This document shows positions 54,269-62,920 of a stretch of 64,000 nucleotides of DNA, one piece after another. The notes beneath the pieces are model-generated. The model was not told the origin of the DNA and did not search any database. It worked only from the letters and a program-made list of their open reading frames with translations. Made by a program: the position numbers and the translations under genes. Numbering within the stretch: position 1 is the first letter of the stretch; the number at the start of each line of letters is the position of its first letter. Source of the DNA: CAIYWZ01 sp964497925 (lineage in GTDB: Bacteria > Pseudomonadota > Alphaproteobacteria > CAIYWZ01); assembly GCA_964497925.1 (NCBI GenBank), contig CAZCFE010000004.1, positions 22,956 through 86,955 of the forward strand. The letters run 5' to 3'.

Positions 54269-54751
54269 TCAACTTATTCCAACGAAAATATCAACAATCG
54301 CGGCCAGAGGGTTTAGTGCTCGCTCATCGTAAATTTCAAAATCGGTAATATACGCTCTTTTTGATCCAAAATCTTGTTCGTTCATTTTCCAAATTTCTTG
54401 CCAAGCGTTGATAACAATCATTGGCATGGCGCCTGGTGATGTTGTAAACTGCGCATAACTTTGAGCAGGGATGATCAGCGTTTCAAAATTTTGTGGCAGA
54501 TTGTCGTAGCTTGTGACTTCTTGCCCGATAAAGTAGGTATATTCACCTGTATAATCACTTTCATAATTTGTATACGCGCAAAAAGTAACTCCTGGGGTTT
54601 TGGTATTTGGAATGCTGTTTGCAATTGCAAAATAATTGGCCATGGTAAGTCCAATTTTTGCAGTCATGGGGTTAAACTCAGCTTGGTTGCTTGTACGAGA
54701 GGAGATACCCATAAGTTTTATTTCAGGTTTTTCTACAGTGATTTTTTTCAT
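54269..54751 (-). CDS. GyrI-like small-molecule-binding protein (160 aa)
   Basis: A stand-alone domain of the type found in effector-binding parts of AraC/MerR regulators and in GyrI/SbmC. The pattern is VEKPEIKLMGISSRTSN at the N-terminus, a central TYFIGQEVTSYDNLPQNFETLIIPAQSYAQF, and the end TDFEIYDERAL. It binds small ligands in known relatives. No DNA-binding part is present. A ligand or partner cannot be read from sequence. Confidence 0.82.
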   Translation of the reverse strand: MKKITVEKPEIKLMGISSRTSNQAEFNPMTAKIGLTMANYFAIANSIPNTKTPGVTFCAYTNYESDYTGEYTYFIGQEVTSYDNLPQNFETLIIPAQSYAQFTTSPGAMPMIVINAWQEIWKMNEQDFGSKRAYITDFEIYDERALNPLAAIVDIFVGIS

Positions 54752-54947
54752 GTTTCTTGTCCTTATATATGGTTCTTAATGAATAATCTAACCTCTAATT
54801 ACATTAAGGTGCCTTGCTTTAAAAAACAATGTTTTTATATGATTTTTGGTGAAAAAATCTTGATTTCAAATAAAACTTCTTGATTTTTATCTATAGAATC
54901 ACATACAACAGAGAAATGGGTATTAGTAATATAAGGAGTTTATTGAA

Positions 54948-55610
54948 TTGGGTATTGATATTTTAAATCAGATTAATGTGACACATTTGGTTCAAGTTTT
55001 TGCAAACCTTCTTGTGATCATCGATCCTGTTGCGGTTGTCCCGATGTTTCTTTTGCTCACCAAAGGAGAAACTCCAGAGCATAAGAAACAAATAGCGATT
55101 CGCTCTACTTGTATTGCTTCAGGGATCTTGTTTATTTTTGCCATTATGGGTGATGCGTTACTAGATATTCTATCCATAGGGGAGCCTGCATTTCGTATAG
55201 CTGGGGGCCTTTTGTTGTTATTTGCAGCTATTGACATGGTCATTGTGAAAGATTCAGGGATCAGATCTACTACAGAAGATGAAGCAAAAGAAGCCAATAA
55301 GAAGGCTGATATCAGTGTGTTTCCGTTAGCAATTCCTCTAATTGCAGGTCCAGGAGGTATGACAACTGTTGTGATGCATATGCGTTCTCCTGAAAGTGCA
55401 GGGGTTCTTGCCCAGGTCTTAATAATTGCAATTTTATTTTTGGTTTTATTGATTAACTACGTTTGTTTGCTTCATGCTGATCGCTTGAGCAAAATTTTAG
55501 GGGTCACTGGAACAAATGTTGTAACCCGTGTTTTTGGTATTATTTTGGCCGCTTTATCTATCCAATTTATGCTAAACGGTATACAGCTGTTTGTGAAGTC
55601 CTTCATATGA
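54948..55610 (+). CDS. MarC-family integral membrane protein (220 aa)
   Basis: Six hydrophobic segments with family sequence: LLVIIDPVAVVPMFLLLT at the N-terminus, RIAGGLLLLFAAIDMV, IPLIAGPGGMTTVV in the middle, and TRVFGIILAALSIQFMLNGI at the end. The biochemical function of MarC proteins is unknown; despite the name, no link to multiple antibiotic resistance has held up. The start is TTG at 54948, supported by AAGGAG 9 bp upstream; no ATG serves. Confidence 0.92.
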   Translation: MGIDILNQINVTHLVQVFANLLVIIDPVAVVPMFLLLTKGETPEHKKQIAIRSTCIASGILFIFAIMGDALLDILSIGEPAFRIAGGLLLLFAAIDMVIVKDSGIRSTTEDEAKEANKKADISVFPLAIPLIAGPGGMTTVVMHMRSPESAGVLAQVLIIAILFLVLLINYVCLLHADRLSKILGVTGTNVVTRVFGIILAALSIQFMLNGIQLFVKSFI

Positions 55611-55969
55611 TGACGCGTTATCTCTTCTAACTCAATTCTTAAAGAAGGATCTTCCAGAAAGACGTTTACCTGTATAACAAGATCCTTCCATCTCCATAAT
55701 TTAGGGCAAATTTTTTAATTACATTAATAATAATTATTGACAATATGTTTTTTGTGTGATATCTTATTTATAAATAGCTAATCAGACAGCTAATGAATGT
55801 GGATTGTAATTAATAGTTATAAAGTTTTTCTTGAGAAATTAAAAAAAATTGATCATAATGTCTTTCTATTTAGGCTAAAAATAGGGAAGATAAATAAGGT
55901 TTTAAACAATGACAACCCCCAAGTTTTTAAGAATTTTGGGAAAGTTTTCGCAAAGGTGGTATGTAGTAA
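55611..55969. other. Intergenic region between marC-family gene and rluC
   Basis: The 359-bp gap holds an inverted repeat (GAAGGATCTT 55644-55653 / AAGATCCTTC 55679-55688) without a T run, and a good promoter at 55737-55765. The promoter leaves a leader of about 200 nt before rluC. A short ORF from 55797 overlaps the rluC start but has no Shine-Dalgarno. Confidence 0.7.
55737..55765 (+). promoter_or_regulatory. Promoter of rluC-like gene
   Basis: TTGACA (55737-55742, perfect), 17-bp spacer and TATCTT (55760-55765). The start codon is about 200 bp downstream. Confidence 0.55.
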
Positions 55970-56896
55970 ATGGCAATTGAATTTATAGTTGATGAACAAG
56001 ATGTGGGTGTTCGTCTTGATCGGTTTTTGAATAAGCACTATCCTATTCAGCATTCCCTTTTGCAAAAGCTTTTAAGGCAAGGGAAAGTGCGCGTTGATCA
56101 AAAAAAATGTCAGGCAAATTTAAGGCTTGAATTGGGGCAAATTATCAAAGTTCCTCCCATTGAAGCCCGTGAAGATGAAACGGTTAAGGGGTTTAGAGTC
56201 TCAGAGCGCACGCTTCAAGAAGCTAGTAAATTTGTGAAAAATTGCACCATATTTGAAGATGACGAAATGATGGTCATGAACAAACCTGCCGGGCTTGCGG
56301 TGCAAGGGGGGACAAACACAAGAGAGCATGTGGATGGTTATATGCGTGTTTTGTTTCCAGAAAACCCTCCAAAGCTTGTGCATAGATTAGATAAAGAAAC
56401 AAGTGGTCTTTTACTTCTTGCAAAGACAAGTATCAAAGCCAGAGAACTTACTGCAGCTTTTAAAGAAAAGATGATTCAAAAGACNNNNNNNNNNGCCATC
56501 ACAAAAGGTGTTCCTGACCCATTTGAAGGGACGATTAATGCGCCTCTTTCAAAAGAAATGCTCAAAGGCTTTGAAAAAGTCATGGTGGATGAAGAAAATG
56601 GTGTTTTTGCAAAAACAGAGTTTGAGGTTATTGATTTTGTTTTTAAAAAGTTCGCACTTCTTAAATTAGCACCTTTGACGGGCCGCACACATCAATTGCG
56701 GGCACATATGGAGCATTTAGGCGTCCCTATTTTAGGGGATGATAAATATGGGGAATGGACGCCAGAAAAGCTCCCTCTTCATCTTCATGCGTGGAAGATT
56801 GAATTTACGCATAAAGGAAAAAAAGCGGTGTTTGAGGCGCCTGTGCCTTCTCACTTGATATCAACAATGAAAGAATATGGATTAAATTTAAAATGA
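55970..56896 (+). CDS. rluC: RluC/RluD-family pseudouridine synthase, interrupted by an N gap
   Basis: Forms pseudouridines in 23S rRNA. The N-terminal S4 RNA-binding domain (GVRLDRFLNKHYPIQHSLLQKLLRQGKVRV) is followed by the catalytic core with Asp in VHRLDKETSGLLLLAKT, then RTHQLRAHMEHLGVPILGD. Ten Ns (56485-56494) fall in the strand after KMIQK. Reading frame is kept across them, but relatives have three residues where the gap implies four, so the gap length may be arbitrary. The stop overlaps the NlpC/P60 ATG by 4 bp. Confidence 0.88.
   Translation: MAIEFIVDEQDVGVRLDRFLNKHYPIQHSLLQKLLRQGKVRVDQKKCQANLRLELGQIIKVPPIEAREDETVKGFRVSERTLQEASKFVKNCTIFEDDEMMVMNKPAGLAVQGGTNTREHVDGYMRVLFPENPPKLVHRLDKETSGLLLLAKTSIKARELTAAFKEKMIQKXXXXAITKGVPDPFEGTINAPLSKEMLKGFEKVMVDEENGVFAKTEFEVIDFVFKKFALLKLAPLTGRTHQLRAHMEHLGVPILGDDKYGEWTPEKLPLHLHAWKIEFTHKGKKAVFEAPVPSHLISTMKEYGLNLK
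56485..56494. other. Assembly gap (10 N)
   Basis: Ten consecutive Ns lie inside the rluC-like gene. The count is probably a placeholder. Confidence 1.
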
Positions 56897-58203
56897 AAAA
56901 AATACTATTATTTTTAAGTGCAACTCTTGCCGGATGTTCTCAGCAAATGCCATCTGTGGTTACAAAAGAAGCTATTCGTGATACAGCAACAATTCCTCAA
57001 GATGTTTCTATTTATGCTCGCAATATGGATTCTGTAAAGCCGTTTTCTTCATCTGTTCAAGCCGCAAGCAAAGCAGCTTTCTTTGACCCTTGGGTGTCTG
57101 GGGATTTTGTGTATCCTAAAAATGTGATTACAGAATATGCCAATACGTTTGCAAATGGATGGGGTGAAAATCTTATGCCTCGTGATGCTGTTTGGTTTGA
57201 AGAAAATATCAAGAATTCAAATTACGATGCTTATCAAACTTTAAAAATACCTGCAATCATTACGCAAAACACAAGCATGAAAACATTCCCAACAAATTTG
57301 CCTCATTTCAATAATCCTGAAAAAGCTGGTGAAGGTTATCCTTTTGATAATATGCAAGCAATGATGCTTTATATGGGAAATCCAATTATCATTTCACATT
57401 ATTCCGTTGATAAAGCATGGGCATTTATTCAAACGAACAGCAGAGCGTTTGGATGGGTTGATGTTCGTCATCTTGCAAAGGTAAATGCATCCCAGAAAAA
57501 AGAACTAATGGGGCTTAAATGGGGTGCAGCGCTTAAGGAAAATGAACCTATTTATCAAAGTAATGGGTCTTTTTATGATTATGCAAAACTTGGCATGTTG
57601 CTTCCTTTGCGTGTAAATGGTGACGCTATTCTTCCAAAAAGAGACGAGAATGGAAATTTGGATTTAAGAACGACTTCTAAGAAAATATCAATTTCAAAAA
57701 AACCGCTTGTTTTGGATGCTAAAAATATGACATTGATTGCAAGTCAAGTTCTTGGAAAGCCTTATGGATGGGGGGATTCATTAGGAAACCGTGATTGTGC
57801 AAGTACAGTTAAAGACATATTTGCACCTTTTGGAATTTGGCTACCAAGAAATGCAAAAAGCCAAGTTGAATTTGGACAAGGAGTTTCTCACGCTGTTGAT
57901 AAGATGTCGGAAAATGAAAAACTTGAATTCATTGCTAAAAATGCGATTCCTTTTCAGACTCTTTTATACCAACCAGGTCACGTAGCTCTTTATGTTGGTC
58001 AAAGTGATCAAGGTGCACTTATGTTGCATAATGTGTGGGGAAATCGCACATTGATTGATTCTGGGAAAGATGGGCGTAATGTCATTGGAAAAACGATTAT
58101 CAGCACACTCAAATTTGGTGAAGAATTACCTCATTTTCACAAAGAAAGCGGTACATTCTTGAAGAAAATGACTGTTGTAAAAGTTCTAGGCGCTAAAGAG
58201 TAA
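56893..58203 (+). CDS. NlpC/P60 peptidoglycan hydrolase with SH3 domains, lipoprotein (436 aa)
   Basis: Cleaves peptide bonds in the cell wall. The lipobox LAGC places the lipid at Cys15. An N-terminal stabilising domain and two SH3-type regions (QTNSRAFGWVDVRHLAKV and NGDAILPKRDENG) precede the NlpC/P60 core. The catalytic Cys is in LGNRDCASTVKDIF, the His in PGHVALYVG. This is the three-part plan of YkfC-like gamma-D-Glu-L-diamino-acid endopeptidases. It is probably on the periplasmic side of the outer membrane. It is coupled to rluC and ends at a terminator. Confidence 0.92.
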   Translation: MKKILLFLSATLAGCSQQMPSVVTKEAIRDTATIPQDVSIYARNMDSVKPFSSSVQAASKAAFFDPWVSGDFVYPKNVITEYANTFANGWGENLMPRDAVWFEENIKNSNYDAYQTLKIPAIITQNTSMKTFPTNLPHFNNPEKAGEGYPFDNMQAMMLYMGNPIIISHYSVDKAWAFIQTNSRAFGWVDVRHLAKVNASQKKELMGLKWGAALKENEPIYQSNGSFYDYAKLGMLLPLRVNGDAILPKRDENGNLDLRTTSKKISISKKPLVLDAKNMTLIASQVLGKPYGWGDSLGNRDCASTVKDIFAPFGIWLPRNAKSQVEFGQGVSHAVDKMSENEKLEFIAKNAIPFQTLLYQPGHVALYVGQSDQGALMLHNVWGNRTLIDSGKDGRNVIGKTIISTLKFGEELPHFHKESGTFLKKMTVVKVLGAKE

Positions 58204-58214
58204 ACTTTTTTAAG

Positions 58215-58256
58215 ATTGCGTAATTTGAATCTGGTTTGAGTTACGCAATTTTTTTG
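58215..58256 (+). terminator. Rho-independent terminator of rluC-nlpC/P60
   Basis: ATTGCGTAA (58215-58223) pairs with TTACGCAAT (58241-58249), followed by seven T residues. The 17-nt loop is long but the stem is perfect. Confidence 0.85.
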
Positions 58257-58324
58257 TGTTTAATTTGCTTAATTTGGGTTAAGGTTATACTTAAAGGTAT
58301 TCTTAACACAAAAGGTGAATTTAG

Positions 58325-60004
58325 GTGGTTTCTTTTTTAAATTGGACGGCCCCTGTTTCTGGGCAACTGGGTTTAATTTTTGGAATTTTATTCCTGGTAA
58401 TTCTTTTGGTGGCTCTTTGGCAAGGTGTTTCTTTAACTGTTTATAAAAAACTGAATCAAAAAATTTCTTTTGATCTTTTGAGGTCAAAGCTTTTGCTCGA
58501 ATCCACCGAAGGTGTTTGGTGTGCTTGGGGGGATGTTTGCGGCAAGCCCTTATCTTTTTTTCATTCTAAGTATTTATGCAAACTATTTAATATGAACCTT
58601 GGGAGCTTGTTTGAATTAGGCCCTATTTTTGATTTGTTGCAAGACGATTCATCCAAAAAGCTTCAAACAAAAATCTCGTTGCTTCATATGGAGCGAATTC
58701 CTTTTCAAATGGAAATCATGATGATTGACTTTAAAAAGATGTTCGTTAAAGGATATCATTTTGATGAAGAGGGATTATCTTTAAATGTAATTTGGTTTAG
58801 AGAAGCGGATTTGCTTCTTGAAGAAGAACAGCGTAATTTAATTCGTGAATCCTTCAAGCTCAAAAATTTAATGGATATACTCCCTTTTCCAACTTGGATG
58901 AGAGATGAGAAATTTAAGATCACTTACGTAAACAAAGCTTATGCTCAGCTTCTAGATAAGCCATTAGACAAAGTGGTTCAAGAATCCATGGAAGTTCCAA
59001 GCTGGATTGATAAAGAAGATCCTCATAAATTTTCAAGAGAAGTTTTTCAAAGTTCTTCCTCACATAAGAAACGATTTTATACCATTGTTAAAGGCGGGCG
59101 TCATTTAATGGAAGTTTGCGAGTTCCCAGAAAAATATGTTGGCGTTCATGGAGGGTATGCCGTTGATTTAACAAAAGAAGAAGAGCTTCGTGAAAGTTTT
59201 GAGCGTTACAAACAAGTTGAAAAAAATGTTCTTGATAGTTTGCTCAATACGGCAGTTGCAATTTTTGGGCCCGATATGCGTATAAAAACATATAATCAAG
59301 CATACTTAAATATTCGAAAACTTGATGAAAGCTGGGTTCAAAAGCATCCCACCATGGGAGAAGTCCTTGATGAGCTAAGACAAAGAAGGCAATTGCCAGA
59401 CTTTTCTGACTATAAGGAATATAAAGAACAGCGTATTAATTTATTTCACTCATTAACAGGTCCTGTTGAGGAGATTCAACATCAACCAGATGGAAAAATC
59501 TTAAGATTGGTTCAGGCGCCTCATCCTTTAGGAGGATTGATTCTAACGGTTGAAGATGTGACCAGCTATTTAAGGTTGGAGAGTGATTTGCGTGTTATGT
59601 TATCTGTTTACAGAGAAACAATAGATCATTTGTATGAAGGGGTTCTTCTGTTTGGGACAGATAATAGAATTGTATTAAGCAATCCAGCTCTTGGTAAGTT
59701 ATGGGGGCTTGGGGATGCCTCTCGCGAGACTGGAAGGCATTTAAGTAATTTGATCGAGGAAATTAGAGAGTTTTTGATAGTGCCCAAGGATTGGGAAGAA
59801 TATAAAAGCCATATTTTAGATAATATGAGCGATCGTATTCCAAAAGTCCGTCAGCTTTATTTGAAAAATCAAAAAATTTATCAGCTTTCTTATATTCCTT
59901 TGCCAGATGGGTCGAATTTGTTGATTTTCCTTGATATAACAGGCAAAGATCAAGGCCGTGGGGACATCTCAAATCTCACAACATCAGTTCAAAGTGAAGG
60001 ATAA
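58325..60004 (+). CDS. Membrane-bound PAS-domain sensor lacking a kinase domain (559 aa)
   Basis: One membrane segment near residues 17-37 is followed by a run of PAS-like domains. The second, near 187-285, starts ILPFPTWMRDEKFKITYVNKAYAQLL. The third, near 300-410, has LLNTAVAIFGPDMRIKTYNQAYL. The fourth, near 430-535, has LYEGVLLFGTDNRIVLSNPALGKLWGL. Alphaproteobacterial relatives usually go on into HisKA and HATPase domains; here the chain stops shortly after the last PAS (LDITGKDQGRG...QSEG). The start is GTG with AAGGTGA about 8 bp upstream. It may be a truncated kinase or a sensory adaptor. Confidence 0.82.
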   Translation: MVSFLNWTAPVSGQLGLIFGILFLVILLVALWQGVSLTVYKKLNQKISFDLLRSKLLLESTEGVWCAWGDVCGKPLSFFHSKYLCKLFNMNLGSLFELGPIFDLLQDDSSKKLQTKISLLHMERIPFQMEIMMIDFKKMFVKGYHFDEEGLSLNVIWFREADLLLEEEQRNLIRESFKLKNLMDILPFPTWMRDEKFKITYVNKAYAQLLDKPLDKVVQESMEVPSWIDKEDPHKFSREVFQSSSSHKKRFYTIVKGGRHLMEVCEFPEKYVGVHGGYAVDLTKEEELRESFERYKQVEKNVLDSLLNTAVAIFGPDMRIKTYNQAYLNIRKLDESWVQKHPTMGEVLDELRQRRQLPDFSDYKEYKEQRINLFHSLTGPVEEIQHQPDGKILRLVQAPHPLGGLILTVEDVTSYLRLESDLRVMLSVYRETIDHLYEGVLLFGTDNRIVLSNPALGKLWGLGDASRETGRHLSNLIEEIREFLIVPKDWEEYKSHILDNMSDRIPKVRQLYLKNQKIYQLSYIPLPDGSNLLIFLDITGKDQGRGDISNLTTSVQSEG

Positions 60005-60032
60005 AAAAAGAAAAAAAGTTCATAAATTCCGA

Positions 60033-60060
60033 TTGACTTTTTTTAAAATCATGGTATTAT
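60033..60060 (+). promoter_or_regulatory. Promoter of sapC
   Basis: TTGACT (60033-60038), 16-bp spacer and TATTAT (60055-60060), then AAGGAG (60085-60090) 6 bp before the ATG. All elements are near consensus. Confidence 0.65.
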
Positions 60061-60096
60061 CAACCCTGTTATTAACTAGTTATTAAGGAGTATACA

Positions 60097-60840
60097 ATGT
60101 CTGAAAACACAGGTCTTCCACTTTTTTACACGCGCCCACAACCGCTTAATGCTGAAACGCATGGCAAATTGGCGCTTAATGCTGAAAATATTAACTATAG
60201 CTTTGCAACAAACACAAACTCTGTTCCTTTGAATGCGACAGAATTTGGGAGAGCTTTGAAATTCTATCCAATCGTTTTCGTTGATTCCAATCCAGCTGCT
60301 CCTGTTGCTGTTGTTGGTTTGCGCGATTCACAAAATCTTTTCGTATCTGCAGAAGGTAAGTGGAACGAAAATACTTACATTCCACAATATGTAACACGTT
60401 ACCCATTCATTTTCTTGGAAAATCAAGATCAAGGTCAATTTATTCTTTGCGTTGACACAGCATCTGATTTGGTTAAAGAAGATGGCGAACACAAATTCTT
60501 TGAAGGAACAGAAGCAACTGATCTTTCTAAGCGTGCTTTGGATATGTGCACAAACTATCAAGCGCAATTCAACTTCACAGTTGATTTTGTAAAGGCATTA
60601 AAAGATAATGATTTGCTTACATCAAACCAAGCTGACATTACTTTGAGTGGCGGAGAAAAAATGTCCTTGAGCGGATTCCAAGTTGTTGATGAAAAGAAGT
60701 TCAATGAACTTTCTGATACAACAATTCTTGATTTCCACCGTAAAGGTTATATGGCATTGATTCATGCACATTTCATTTCTATGTTGAATTGGTCAAATCT
60801 TGTTGATGCGACTGCAACACAAAATGTAACAAAGCAATAA
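60097..60840 (+). CDS. SapC-family protein (247 aa)
   Basis: SapC-family proteins are named after an S-layer-associated protein of Campylobacter; their molecular role is unknown. The family pattern is LNAETHGKLALN near the start, EFGRALKFYPIVFVD, ALVGL-like VVGLRDSQNLFV, then YIPQYVTRYPFIF and FLxG-type positions FFEGTEATDLSKRALDMC. There is no signal peptide. A strong promoter, a good Shine-Dalgarno and a strong terminator suggest high, independent expression. Confidence 0.88.
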   Translation: MSENTGLPLFYTRPQPLNAETHGKLALNAENINYSFATNTNSVPLNATEFGRALKFYPIVFVDSNPAAPVAVVGLRDSQNLFVSAEGKWNENTYIPQYVTRYPFIFLENQDQGQFILCVDTASDLVKEDGEHKFFEGTEATDLSKRALDMCTNYQAQFNFTVDFVKALKDNDLLTSNQADITLSGGEKMSLSGFQVVDEKKFNELSDTTILDFHRKGYMALIHAHFISMLNWSNLVDATATQNVTKQ

Positions 60841-60874
60841 TTCGTTTTATTGATTGTTAGAAAAAAGACAAGAG

Positions 60875-60904
60875 GGGAAAGAAGAAATTCTTTCCCTTTT
60901 TTTT
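60875..60904 (+). terminator. Rho-independent terminator of sapC
   Basis: GGGAAAGAA (60875-60883) and TTCTTTCCC (60888-60896) pair around a GAAA tetraloop, followed by eight T residues. A canonical terminator. Confidence 0.96.
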
Positions 60905-60921
60905 GATATAAGGGGAAATTA

Positions 60922-61719
60922 ATGACTTTTTTACCAAATCTATCTTTATTTGATACGCATATGCATTTGGATTATTTTCCAGACACGCATCAAGATGTTA
61001 TAAAAAGAGCGCTGGATCAAGGAATTGAAGGGATGGTGACCATTGGAACATCTCTTGAACAGGCGCCTTTGTTAAAATCATATGCCGATCTTTATCCTTG
61101 TCTTTATTACACTGTAGGGCAGCATCCTCATGAAGCAGAAGGATTAAAAGACATACCTTTTGAGGAGTTAAAACAAGCATTAATTGATCTTAAAGATCAC
61201 CCTAAAATGATTGCTTATGGTGAAACAGGCCTTGATTATTATTATAATCATAGCCCGAAAGAACAACAAATCTTGTCATTTAAGGCCCATATCGAGGCTT
61301 GTTTGCATCATGATCTTCCTGTGATTGTTCACACAAGAGACGCGCAAGATGACACGATAAGTGTTTTGCGTGAATACCAAGGAAGCGGGCTTAAAGGGGT
61401 GATTCATTGTTTTTCAGGAACATGGGAATTGGCGCAGTTTGCAATTGAGCAAATGGATTTTCTGATTTCTTTTTCTGGGATTCTGACCTTTCCAAAAGCT
61501 ATTGAAATTCAAAATGTTGCATCAAAAGCGCCACTTCGCTCCATTGTCATTGAAACAGATTCTCCATACCTTGCTCCCATACCTCACCGTGGAAAACAAA
61601 ATGAACCCATGCATGTAAGGCATGTTTTTGAAAAATTATGTTTTTTAAGACCAGAAGATGCCCCTGAAAGTTTAGCGACATCTTTAAGGAGCAACGTTAA
61701 ACGTGTCTTTGGTGTTTAG
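60922..61719 (+). CDS. tatD: TatD-family metal-dependent deoxyribonuclease (265 aa)
   Basis: Metal-dependent hydrolase of TIM-barrel fold; relatives act as DNA exonucleases or D-aminoacyl-tRNA deacylases. Metal ligands are visible: FDTHMHLD at the N-terminus, GETGLDYYY, VIVHTRDA, GVIHCFSG and ETDSPYLAP. The end QPEDAPESLA-like VRHVFEKL is typical. Length is normal. It lies just after the sapC terminator and converges with the nucleotidyltransferase gene with only 2 bp between stops. Confidence 0.93.
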   Translation: MTFLPNLSLFDTHMHLDYFPDTHQDVIKRALDQGIEGMVTIGTSLEQAPLLKSYADLYPCLYYTVGQHPHEAEGLKDIPFEELKQALIDLKDHPKMIAYGETGLDYYYNHSPKEQQILSFKAHIEACLHHDLPVIVHTRDAQDDTISVLREYQGSGLKGVIHCFSGTWELAQFAIEQMDFLISFSGILTFPKAIEIQNVASKAPLRSIVIETDSPYLAPIPHRGKQNEPMHVRHVFEKLCFLRPEDAPESLATSLRSNVKRVFGV

Positions 61720-61721
61720 AG

Positions 61722-62600
61722 CTAATAGTTCAATTTCACAGGCCCTTGTCCATCATTGAAATCTCTTGTATTTTTCAAATAATATTGGACGGCTTTATGG
61801 ACATTTTCTCCTACAATATTTTGAGCTTCATCTGTTTTTTGAAGTTGAAGGCTTTTTCTGTAAGATGTTGAAGAAAAGCCGGTTGTGGGCGTGTTTAAGA
61901 TTGAAACTTTTTTCCCAAGTAATGAGCTGTTGTTGAAATCTTTCCCTGGGCGTTTCACAATTAAGAATGAATCCACCGGAAACATCATATCAACAGCAGG
62001 GGCGGTATTGTAGCGTTGCTTTGGAATCTTAACACCTTTCATATAGTTGCTTCTTGCAAGGTTGTACCACGGGTTTTTATCTTTTGAATCAAGCCAAAGG
62101 GCCGTGTCTGATCCAAGAATGCCGATAAATTTAGCTCCTTTGAATTTTGATTCAACTTTTCCGCCAGGGATATCTTTGCTTAAAATCTTTTGCAATTCTT
62201 GCGGTGCAAGTCCAGTTGTGATGATACGTGGATCTTTTTGATCAAGGCATGCATTGTGCAGCAAGTCTATTCTGATTTGAACACTGTTTTTGTTTTGTTT
62301 ATAGGAAGGATCCCAAGTCCCAGGCCATGTTGGAAGAACAATCACATAATCTAATTTTCCTTCCTCTAACGCTAAAGTTGCAGATTTCATGTGCTCAAGA
62401 TGGGGTGGATCAAAAGTTCCAATAAACACACCAATTTTTTTATTCTCAAAAAGAGCTTTTAGCTGTTCTTCACTCTTGTTAAAAAAATCATTTTCTTTTT
62501 TATAGCCTTGTGTTATGGGGTCATAATTTTGAACAGTGGGGATATAATCGCTACATCCAGACAATATTGTAATGATACATGCTGATAATAATTTATTCAT
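61722..62600 (-). CDS. Predicted lipoprotein NadD/NMNAT-like nucleotidyltransferase (292 aa)
   Basis: Has the nucleotidyltransferase signature GTFDPPHLEH (residues 61-70, His67 and His70; Gly of the usual H-x-G-H replaced by Glu) and a C-terminal FSSTSYRKSL that corresponds to the ISSTxxR of NadD/NMNAT. Such enzymes join ATP to a mononucleotide such as NMN or nicotinate mononucleotide. Unusually the N-terminus is a lipoprotein signal (LSGC, acylation at Cys16), so the protein would be outside the cytoplasm. The ATG at 62600 has AAGGTG 6 bp upstream; a GTG at 62609 is less likely. The mid-part (IGILGSDTALWL) also fits the NMNAT fold. Confidence 0.8.
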   Translation of the reverse strand: MNKLLSACIITILSGCSDYIPTVQNYDPITQGYKKENDFFNKSEEQLKALFENKKIGVFIGTFDPPHLEHMKSATLALEEGKLDYVIVLPTWPGTWDPSYKQNKNSVQIRIDLLHNACLDQKDPRIITTGLAPQELQKILSKDIPGGKVESKFKGAKFIGILGSDTALWLDSKDKNPWYNLARSNYMKGVKIPKQRYNTAPAVDMMFPVDSFLIVKRPGKDFNNSSLLGKKVSILNTPTTGFSSTSYRKSLQLQKTDEAQNIVGENVHKAVQYYLKNTRDFNDGQGPVKLNY

Positions 62601-62920
62601 AAAAAACACCTTTTTGTTAAGTTCATCTTAAAAACGATTATGGCATGATTAAAAACAAATGTCAAATTAAATTATACCTTTCGTGTGAAAAAACATATTT
62701 AATATATCCGATTGAAAAAGAATTAATTTCAAATTTCATATACATAAAAAATAATATAAAATATCAAAAAAAGTCTTAAAATCCTTTCTGGAAAAGCCTT
62801 TCAGTTCAGTTGAAAAAACCGCTTGACTTACCTAAATAATCTGCTAATCTGATTTTATCATAAGTTAACGAAAGGTTAATGGCAGTCTGCTTTAAAAAAT
62901 GAAGAAGAGGTATTAAGTAT
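62601..62920. other. Intergenic region between divergent exported-protein genes
   Basis: A 320-bp AT-rich gap between two divergent genes. The only fair promoter signal is TTGACT at 62823-62828 with a weak -10 (TAATCT 62845-62850, 16-bp spacer) for the + strand gene. No RNA gene or repeat is recognised. Confidence 0.6.
62823..62850 (+). promoter_or_regulatory. Weak promoter of the 197-residue exported protein
   Basis: TTGACT (62823-62828), 16-bp spacer and TAATCT (62845-62850). The -10 is poor, so confidence is low. Confidence 0.3.

Noticed and set aside
55644..55688. Inverted repeat after the MarC gene as a terminator
   Set aside because: The arms are perfect, but the 25-nt loop and missing T run argue against an intrinsic terminator; kept only as a note in the intergenic entry.
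55797..55988. 63-codon ORF overlapping the start of rluC
   Set aside because: No Shine-Dalgarno, poor codon choice and overlap with the rluC start; more likely part of a long leader.
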